A DNA stretch of 21,682 nt from Tubulinosema ratisbonensis (lineage: Eukaryota; Microsporidia; Tubulinosematidae). Positions 9,662 to 16,221 of the stretch are shown in pieces (the first letter of the stretch is position 1; every line of letters begins with the position of its first letter). The DNA is taken from positions 1-21,682 of the forward strand of contig RCSS01000451.1 of NCBI GenBank assembly GCA_004000155.1. The letters are read 5' to 3'. The notes under the pieces were generated by a model that worked only from the letters and a program-made list of their open reading frames with translations, ran no database searches and was not told the DNA's origin. Both the position numbers and the translations under genes were made by a program.

Positions 9662-10204
9662 TAATTCTTGATAAAAAAAGCAGGTAGTTCTGGAGATAAA
9701 AATTTTCGTGAAAAGACACCCTGTTGATATATTAATCGACTTGAAAACTATTTTAGTTTGATGAGTTAAATAAAGATATCATAAAAATATATCTTAATTA
9801 GAGTGTAAGCTTTCTTTGCAATACTATACAGTTGTTCTGCTTATTGCTCTGGGGAGCAATTAAATAAACTAGAAATGTGTTTTAGAAATAATTATGAAAT
9901 TTATTTTTGTAAAAAATTTTAATAAGCAATAGAAATATTTTCTTCTGGTGATCCGATAGTTTAAAGTGTCATAAGTAGATATGGAAATGATAAATTTTTA
10001 TAAACAGAATCTGTAAAAATATAATGTATTTGTCTAGATGAAATAAAAAAAGATATATTCTGAATTTTAAGTTATTGATAATGCTAACGCTTGCAATTTT
10101 TTCTTAAAGAACTAGTTCAGGATGATAAAAGAAATTACTAATGTAGTGGACGCTATTGCAAGTCATTTTATCTTTTTATACTTATAGTTATCTTTTATTT
10201 ATAA
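9662..10204 (+). pseudogene. Possible decayed coding region, single frame with many stops
   Basis: Frame 2 from about 9662 to TAA 10202-10204 (about 180 codons) has around 14 stops, mostly TAA. Between them are clearly non-filler peptides (KKAGSSGDKNFREKTPC, YCSGEQLNKLEMCFRNN, FFLKELVQDDKRNY), and the end is hydrophobic (FYLFILIVIFYL). It is in the same frame as the decayed gene at 9281-9637 and follows its final stop directly, so both could be one region decayed by substitutions. Stop density is close to the random expectation, which limits confidence. Confidence 0.25.
9843..9860. repeat. Perfect 7-bp inverted repeat
   Basis: ATTGCTC and GAGCAAT flank a TGGG loop. The stem is perfect and GC-enriched for this DNA, but it falls inside a coding-like frame and no T-run or other partner signal follows it. 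Confidence 0.4.
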
Positions 10205-10268
10205 AATAGCCAATAAATTACTTTTAAACACTTGCAAGTCGAACACAGTAGAGGATTCTTAAGTTAAA

Positions 10269-10466
10269 ATGGAACCTAAACAAATAATATTGTGTGATTC
10301 GATGAATTATAAAGAGTTTGATAAAAAATGTATTAAATCGAGCAACTATTGATTTGTGATTTATATATATACGATCTACAAGCATTTCATTTTACATTCA
10401 CACGACGTTGATTTTCACTGATTATTTTCAAGATTTTAGAAATCATGTTTTATTTTAATATATTAA
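10269..10466 (+). pseudogene. Possible decayed gene fragment
   Basis: An ATG at 10269 opens 27 codons (starting MEPKQIILCDSMNYKEFDKK) before TGA. The same frame goes on through TGA and TAG to TAA 10464-10466 with further non-random peptides. The preceding 40 nt in this frame are also protein-like, so the fragment may begin earlier. AGCCAATAA at 10208-10216 lies 55 bp upstream of the ATG. The family is unknown. Confidence 0.3.
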
Positions 10467-10611
10467 AATTTTTGGAAATTGTTTAATGCGTTCTTTTCTT
10501 TTTGTCTAAATACCTAAAGACGAAAGATAATATTTAAGATATTTTTACAAAACTTCTATTTCTAGAGTTATATTATTTTAAATTTTTGTCTTAATTTTTC
10601 TATCAATTATT

Positions 10612-10863
10612 TTATTTATTGTACTGGTTGGATTTGCGGAGTCTTCCCCGGGAAGTATTGTATAAATAAATTTTTGATAATACTTCTTTATTTAAATTAA
10701 TGTCTCTATCTCTTTTAAAATGTTTTATTTTTATACTTTTTGCCCATTTGAAGTAGCCGATAAGAAAACACTCCTTTACTCCTTTTGGTACTTTTGGTGG
10801 GTAAAATTAAATACCGGATCGTTAGGCGATCTATCCAACTGTACTATTTTTTTGTAGCTATAT
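10612..10863 (-). pseudogene. Decayed gene with a 64-codon open segment in a GC-rich island
   Basis: On the minus strand, a segment with Val-Gln-Leu-Asp-Arg-Ser-Pro-Asn-Asp-Pro (about 10863-10810) is joined after one frame change by an unbroken 64-codon frame (10806-10612) ending at TAA. The latter contains VPKGVKECFLIGYFKWAKSI and a basic stretch (HFKRDRD, SRGRLRKSNQ). GC is well above the flanks, and a CTTCCCCGGGAAG palindrome lies at 10643-10655. The FLIGY segment after a basic stretch weakly recalls the region behind the integrase core of copia-like retrotransposons. I treat that as speculation. No start codon is apparent. Confidence 0.45.
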
Positions 10864-10908
10864 TTTAACGAAAAAAATTTTTTTTTCTTTGAATAAGTAA
10901 CATTCAAA

Positions 10909-11075
10909 ATGTTAGAAAAATAAATCCTATTAGAATTGATTTATTTGAAAAAGATTTTATTGCAAAATAAAAAAAAATTTTTAATTGATTATATTTATAG
11001 AAAGTATGGTAGAAGAACTTGAGATAAAAATATTTTAAATAATAATTTTCTAAATTTACTAAATATTTTATAAAA
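10909..11075 (+). pseudogene. Possible short gene remnant
   Basis: A plus-strand frame begins with an ATG at 10909 and reads through TAA and TGA with a Lys/Leu-rich, partly charged composition (for example FLIDYIYRKYGRRT). It is too short and too AT-rich to support further. Confidence 0.2.
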
Positions 11076-11482
11076 TATTAAAAAATAAATAAAATTTTTC
11101 ATTGTATCTTTTCAATGAATTAATAATTTTTTATAAATATTTTATCAAATCATTTATTTTTCTTTCAAGTATTTAATCAATAAATGGTATAATGTCTTTT
11201 AAATTTTTTAAAATAAAACTTAAAATATAAACTAATAATTTATAAAAAATACTTAATTTTAAATTAAAAAATTTTTATACAAAACTTTATTTCCAATTTG
11301 AGAATTTTAAAACAGCAATTATTTTTTAATAAAGAAGAATAAGTTGACTAAAAAATATTTTTTCAAAAATAAAATGATTATAAAACCAATGATATTTTAG
11401 AAAATAAAATATATTTATAATTTTGCCTTACTTTAAAAATTTTTTTAGTATTTTCTGTAAAATAATCTTTAACAAATAACCC
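11076..11482. other. AT-rich intergenic region upstream of the 11483 gene
   Basis: Nearly pure A/T. Only the CCC at 11480-11482, touching the next start codon, stands out. Confidence 0.5.
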
Positions 11483-11710
11483 ATGTTTTTTTTATTGACA
11501 TTTTGTAATAAAATTCACTGTGATCTTAACAGCACAATTACAAATAACACAACAACAGATATTATTGACATACTTAACGAACAAGCAAGAATTAAGGTTA
11601 TTATTCTTTGTTCTACGATACCAATTTCTTTGATTATATATTTATTAGTTCATTTATATTTTAAATATTGTTTTGACAGGGTTAATATTAGAAAATCTGA
11701 CGAAAAATAA
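11483..11710 (+). CDS. Small putative type I membrane protein (75 residues)
   Basis: The ATG at 11483 follows CCC directly (AACCCATG), the start signal shared with the 17970 gene. Residues 1-13 (MFFLLTFCNKIHC) look like a signal peptide. Residues 14-38 form a short lumenal or external segment rich in Asn and Thr with three Asn-X-Ser/Thr sites (N16, N21, N22). Residues 39-60 are a transmembrane helix, and residues 61-75 a basic/acidic cytoplasmic tail (DRVNIRKSDEK). Microsporidia are generally thought to lack N-glycosylation, so in that setting the Thr-rich patch would more likely be O-mannosylated. The gene stands alone among AT-rich DNA and decayed frames. The decayed frame at 9281 has the same start signal and membrane plan. 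A surface or secretory-pathway protein is inferred. Confidence 0.6.
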   Translation: MFFLLTFCNKIHCDLNSTITNNTTTDIIDILNEQARIKVIILCSTIPISLIIYLLVHLYFKYCFDRVNIRKSDEK

Positions 11711-11771
11711 AATAAATTTTTTTGGTCAACAATCTAACAATTAGACATCTTATTGTAATAAATATAAAAAA

Positions 11772-12108
11772 AATACTTGTTTTAATAATATTTTCTTTAT
11801 CAAATCAGTAAAACTTGCAAAGATATTTAATAATTATTTTTAATTATTAGAGGTGAATGCAATACGCATAAAAACCCGAATATCTTAATTTAGATATTTT
11901 AGGTGTTTTAAAAAATCATCACATTTAAACTTTGATGACATAATTTTAAGCAATTAAAATATAGAATGATTTAAGAAAAATGTAATAGATTAGGAATGCT
12001 TATTTTTTTTGTAATAAAAATTAAACAATTTACAAAGATTGTATCTAGCAAGAATCTTAAATATTCTCAAAATAAACAATTAGTAACTCACATACGTTTA
12101 TATGACTA
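11772..12108 (+). pseudogene. Possible decayed coding region
   Basis: Frame 3 carries non-filler peptides (FFIKSVKLAKIFNNYF, LLEVNAIRIKTRIS, FRYFRCFKKSSHLNFDDI, LQRLYLARILNILKINN) separated by about ten stops, mostly TAA. The stop density is near random, so only the composition argues for a decayed gene. Confidence 0.25.
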
Positions 12109-12163
12109 ATTAAAATAAAAAAAACTAATTTAACAAGATTTCAATTTATAAAAATTAGCCGTT

Positions 12164-12375
12164 AACATAGGTGTTCGAGGTAGAATAAACTGAAGTTGTC
12201 AATATAGGGAATAGCGTTAGTTTTATCGAGTAAATAATTGCAGTATCTTGAGTTGTATCTAATGGTGTAAAACATATGTTATAATCTATTTCTTAACAAG
12301 TAAGCATTTTTATATTTTATATTGAAAATAAAATATATATTCGTATGTATTTATTATCCTAATGTAATAAAAATT
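12164..12375 (+). repeat. Dispersed repeat, copy C (diverged)
   Basis: Shares GCAGTATCTTGAG (12239-12251) exactly with copies A and B, followed by TTGTATCTAAT, AAAACATATGTT, TTCGTATGTATTT and a final run ending TAATAAAAATT. The head matches more loosely (GAGGTAGA, about 12177). Most differences from copies A and B are transitions or loss of G/C, and the central hairpin arm AGCGAAAAG is degraded. Confidence 0.6.
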
Positions 12376-12386
12376 CATATATAAAA

Positions 12387-12585
12387 AGCGTGTTTATTTT
12401 CTAAACTTAGTTTACATCAAAAATAAAAAATAGTCTATGAAATGAAGAATTTTGCTTGATCTCAGTATATTAAATAAAAAATGAACTAAGGTATTTAATA
12501 TTTTTACAAGTCATTCATTTTTTATTTTAGAACAAACATATTCTACAATCAAAATTTATTGAATTGGTAATTTTAAAATAAGTTA
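12387..12585 (+). pseudogene. Possible decayed coding region beyond repeat copy C
   Basis: Frame 3 continues after the repeat with peptides such as NEEFCLISVY, IKNELRYLIFLQVIHFLF and NKHILQSKFIELVILK, split by TAA, TAG and TGA, to a TAA near 12583. It is in the same frame as the region at 11772-12108, which would fit one coding region split by the repeat but also happens by chance one time in three. Confidence 0.25.
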
Positions 12586-12793
12586 TAATTTTTTTTTTAG
12601 ATTTTACAATTTTCTTTACGATTTTAATTTTGATTATTTTTTGTAATTTAAATTTAAGCAATTTTAAAAGTGATTTTTATATTTTTTTACAAATATTTTT
12701 ATAGTTCTTCTTTTTTATATTAATATTTTTATTATTCTCCTTTTTAAATATCAGTATTTATTTTAATTATTGTCTTATAACGAGTACAAAAAA

Positions 12794-13063
12794 TCAATTT
12801 TTTATTTGTTTAATTTTAAAACAACAATAATCATAATATGTTTTTAGCTCAATCAAAATTTTTCTATTCATTTTTTTGATATTTTGATTTTTAACTTTAT
12901 TTTTGAACAGAAATATCATCTTAAATTTTTTCGATTTTACTTTAAATTTCGTATTTATTCTTGTTATCTTTTTATCATCACAAAAGAATTTTTTAACTTG
13001 ATTCTTTTTTTATAAAGATATATTAACAAAGAATAAAACTAAGAAACATTTTACAATATTCAT
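12794..13063 (-). pseudogene. Signal peptide and Lys-rich secreted protein frame broken by one stop
   Basis: From the ATG at 13063-13061 the minus strand reads a 17-residue hydrophobic leader (MNIVKCFLVLFFVNISL), a TAA at 13012-13010, and then an unbroken 71-codon frame to TGA 12796-12794. That frame is rich in Lys and Phe with several Cys (for example FFCDDKKITRINTKFK, YYDYCCFKIKQIKN). No frame change is needed. Further Lys/Asn-rich sequence runs to about 12677 with more stops. A single base difference separates it from a small secreted basic protein, so a sequencing error or a recent nonsense mutation is possible. It diverges from the decayed gene at 13108 with 44 bp between the starts. Confidence 0.4.
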
Positions 13064-13107
13064 TTTTAAGCGCATCAATTTTAAAATCATGTTTAGCATC
13101 TTTAGAG

Positions 13108-13980
13108 ATGTCAGACGAATCCATGGCAGATCAATCATCATATGACCAAGAAGTCGAAGATAGGTTAAAATCATCACAAGAAAATTCGATGACTCAAGAT
13201 CTTTTACCAGATTATTATGATACAACAAGAATATTAGGATATGTTAGGTTGTTTAGATATTCAGTTGTAAGAAATATAAGCAATACAAAACATCCAATAG
13301 CAAAAAACCTTAGTATTCTTTTTCAATGTTTATCGAGATCAATAATGACGCAAATGAAGTAATTGAAGCAGTCAAAAAATTTAAATGGCTTTTAAAGAAC
13401 ATAGAAAATAGGAATTATACACATGTATAAAAAAAAGAATTTATTATTTTAGCATTCTGATAAAGTTAAGAAATTCTTTATCAGATGCGTTCGAAGAGAC
13501 AGCATTTAATAATTATATAAAATATAGATTTTTAAATAAAAATTATGCTTTATTTAGATATTCAAGCGCGAGAACTTATTTATTCTAATACTTAAATCAT
13601 TCACAAAGCATTGACTCTAAAATGTTGTTAAATCAATTTCCGCACAAATGATAGATATAGAACTTATTATTAGGATTGATGTTTTACTACCTAAATATCT
13701 TCATTTTAATGTAATTAAAGATAGAATAAGACGAGCAAATTTTATTAGTTTAGAGAATGAATATTATTATAGATATGTTGATCAAAATAAAGTTTGTCTT
13801 TAGAAACTTGTTGGTGCATTGACTTAAGGAGATGAAGGTGTATGTTCCTATTTAAAAAATGGAATTTGGAATATATACATTAACAACAAAAAAATAAAAG
13901 AAAAAATGGATACCTATTTTTTCGTAATACTTTATGAAAAATATGCTGAATATCACAGGAATTTATCTGAAAAAAATTAA
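13108..13980 (+). pseudogene. Strongly supported decayed gene of about 290 codons
   Basis: Four long segments succeed each other: frame 1 from ATG 13108 (about 73 coding codons, acidic N-terminus MSDESMADQSSYDQEVEDRL), frame 3 at about 13329-13427 (EINNDANEVIEAVKKFKWLL), frame 2 at 13436-about 13590 (SDAFEETAFNNYIKYRFL), and frame 1 again from ATG 13648 to TAA 13978-13980 (RRANFISLENEYYYRYVDQ, later EKYAEYHRNLSEKN). The last segment is broken only by TAG 13801 and TAA 13825, each one C-to-T step from a Gln codon. One frame change sits at an eight-A run (13429-13436). About seven lesions in 290 codons, against the two dozen or more stops expected by chance, make a former helical, hydrophilic protein clear. 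The family is not recognised. Confidence 0.7.
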
Positions 13981-14079
13981 AGATAGATTGACCAAAAAAC
14001 GCGATAAAAATAAAAATAATTTATAGAAAAAAACAAAATGCAGCAAATTATCTTAAATGTTTTTTGTTTTATAGTTCCC

Positions 14080-14960
14080 TTTTGTTAGAAAAACTGTTTA
14101 ATAATTTTTAAAAATCACTTTTTTTTATAAAAATACAAATATACTAAGATTTTTTAAAGTTAAATATATTTTTAACGATATTTTATTGTTTTTTAGCACA
14201 TATCAAAGCTTATTAATTCATCCTTAGGCCTGCCTATTATTTTCTTTAAAATTAAGCATTTAAAAGAAATTTAACAAACATTCATCAATCAAATTATAAA
14301 TAAAAAAAAATATAATTTTTTATATTAAGCTATAAAAATTACGTATCTTGGCTTTTAAAATCCCAGAATAAAAAACTTTGTCAATTTTAATTAAAAAATT
14401 GGTTGTTGTAAGATTTTATGATGATTTACACATGTTTGTAAGTTACTATACTTTTCTTTTATTTTTAATAAATCATTCGAAAGAAATTTAAATATTTTCT
14501 GAATCTTTTGAATATTTAGATCATAAACAGAAAAATCGTTAAAACATTTAAATATTATAAAGTTTTTGTGTTTATGTATGAGAAACCAGTATTTTATGGA
14601 AAAAATCTTGTAAGTTTTGATTAATAAGATTTACTTTTTAGATATATTTATAATATTTTATTAAATTAATTAAGGTTCTTAAATTTTTTGTTCTTGTAAT
14701 ATATCTAGAATAATAGATGGTAACAGCTCACATACAACTATTACGACTAGATATCATTGTATAGTATGTTAAAAAAGTGACTAAAACTTGAATAACATCA
14801 ATTCAACCTATAAATATGATTTTTGTATTGATGATCTAAACTTAAGAAATAATTTTGTAATTTAAAATAAACCTGATTATTTTTAAATAATCCATATTTT
14901 GTTTTAATTTAGTACCCACTTAAAAATAAATTGTAAAATTTTATTTGTATTTAAATAGCA
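14080..14960 (+). pseudogene. Coding-like region with unclear strand
   Basis: Plus-strand frames give protein-like stretches at 14110-14235 (FFKVKYIFNDILLFFSTYQS), 14310-14520 (LSILIKKLVVVRFYDDLHMF, IFSESFEYLDHKQKNR) and 14560-14660, with stops and frame changes between. From about 14700 to 14960 both strands read equally well, so no strand can be chosen there. It could be a decayed gene up to about 14660 followed by another element. Confidence 0.25.
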
Positions 14961-14964
14961 ATAA

Positions 14965-15125
14965 TTAATTTTTAATAAAATATGAGAAGTTGGATATGTG
15001 TCTTGTTCCCAATTTGCAGCTTGTATAACAGGTGTCTAAGGTAAAAAGATTAAACGTTAAAAAAAATCAAAGTTTTTATTGCCTTTTTATTTTTTTAAGT
15101 TTGAGTTGGCTCTCTTATCTTTCAT
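14965..15125 (-). pseudogene. Possible decayed gene start on the minus strand
   Basis: An ATG at 15125-15123 opens a hydrophilic segment (MKDKRANSNLKK) and, after three stops, the same frame reads TPVIQAANWEQDTYPTSHIL, which is rich in codons that need G or C. The plus strand offers a competing signal-peptide-like start here (MRSWICVLFPICSL), so the strand call is tentative. The sequence AACAGGTGTCTAAGGTA at about 15028-15044 also resembles the head of repeat copy C. Confidence 0.25.
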
Positions 15126-15379
15126 GTGTGAAATTAAAAGTTTATTTAAATACCATAATAAACATTACAGATTTATATATTTTGGTAATGAGACATTACA
15201 CATTATAATAATTTTTTGTCTTTAAAGTTCTTTAAAATAAATAATTTAATTAAAAATTAAGCTAACTTCTTTATTTTATAATCTTTACTTTCTAAAGATA
15301 TTTCTTATGTAATCAAAAGTATAAATTTTTATTTTTTGAATTTTACCTATAAAAATTAGTTTAAGGTATGAAAGTATTT
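15126..15379. other. AT-rich intergenic region
   Basis: No gene, repeat or signal is recognised. Confidence 0.4.
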
Positions 15380-15787
15380 AAATAAAAATTTAAGATACAA
15401 AAAAATATAACTGAATATTTGTTTACCAACATTTAAGAAAATAAAATTTTTATTTTTCTACTATTTATTAAGATATCTTTTTAATCAAAATTCTATTTTA
15501 ATATTTTTAAAAGATGAAAGATACTTCTATTTAGCACAACAATTGTTAGAGTAAATATATTAATTAAACCATATTGTGACTTTTATGAGTATATTTTCAT
15601 AAAAATTATGTTTAAAACACATGTATTTAAAAAAGTTTTAATTAATTACTTTATTAATTTATTATACATATAGTCTATGCATACCACGTCACCAGTCAGG
15701 TATTGCATGTATACCGAATGTATCTTTTTTTTTACTTGTAAAGCTTTTGTTATTGAAGAACATTATTTATTTAAAATTGCATTTTAA
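15380..15787 (+). pseudogene. Well-supported decayed gene, single frame
   Basis: Frame 2 runs for about 135 codons with TAA, TAA, TGA (15515) and TAG (15671) to a final TAA at 15785-15787. The stretches 15518-15670 (51 codons, containing NILIKPYCDFYEYIFIKIMF) and 15674-15784 (37 codons, containing MHTTSPVRYCMYTECIFFF and CKAFVIEEHYLFKIAF) are far more open than expected. A neighbouring frame has a good segment just upstream (LKDERYFYLAQQLLE), hinting at one frame change near 15545. Cys, Tyr and Phe are frequent and two segments are hydrophobic, so a membrane protein is possible. The family is unknown. Confidence 0.5.
15677..15708. repeat. Imperfect inverted repeat in a GC-enriched patch
   Basis: ATGCATACC and GGTATTGCAT are complementary apart from one inserted T, around a 13-nt loop. 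It lies inside the second open stretch of the decayed gene at 15380-15787, so it is probably incidental. Confidence 0.3.
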
Positions 15788-16221
15788 ATACTTTTTAATT
15801 GATAATTTCAATCGTATTTAAAATAAACATTTTAATCAATGATTGAATGTGTCATAATAAGAAACTTTCCATTAATACACATATTGTTATATTTATTAGT
15901 GTATTCAAGGACATATCAAAATTTGATCAGATTCTTATAAATGTTATTTTCTTAAAAACCTCTCTTTAATTTTGTATTTTTCTTAAATATTTCAAAGCGT
16001 ATTGTTTTAATATTTTTATATAATAAATTTCTCTTTTTTTAAGATGAAAAATAGATCACATTTTTTTATAAAATCATTTCAATTTACTTTTTATGGAAAA
16101 TTTTCTTTTCTTTTAATTTCATATTCTTTTTTTTAATTTCATATTCTTTTTTTTTATTTAATTTTCTTTTTTTTCGTAGTCTGTAAAAAATAAATTTTGG
16201 TTTTTAAATGTAAATATTTTT
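15788..16221. other. AT-rich region 3' of MLH1
   Basis: Mostly A/T; T-rich near the MLH1 3' end on the plus strand, so A-rich on the transcribed minus strand. It holds the 20-bp tandem pair at 16111-16150 and the word CGTAGTCTG at 16174-16182. No gene is recognised. Confidence 0.5.
16111..16150. repeat. Two exact 20-bp tandem units
   Basis: TTTTAATTTCATATTCTTTT occurs twice without a spacer, about 70 bp beyond the MLH1 stop codon. It is low-complexity and probably arose by slippage. Confidence 0.8.

Noticed and set aside
9843..9860. Hairpin as a transcription terminator
   Set aside because: There is no T-run after it, the lineage is eukaryotic and it lies in coding-like sequence.
13010..13228. 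72-codon minus-strand frame reaching across 13063-13228
   Set aside because: Its 5' half is antisense to the acidic N-terminus of the decayed gene at 13108. Only the part from the ATG at 13063 was kept, as a separate secreted-protein frame.
15654..15740. Minus-strand frame reading YMQYLTGDVVCIDYMYNKLIK
   Set aside because: The plus strand is open over a much longer stretch (15518-15784 with one stop), so this is taken as its shadow. It is a warning that protein-like peptides arise antisense to coding DNA.
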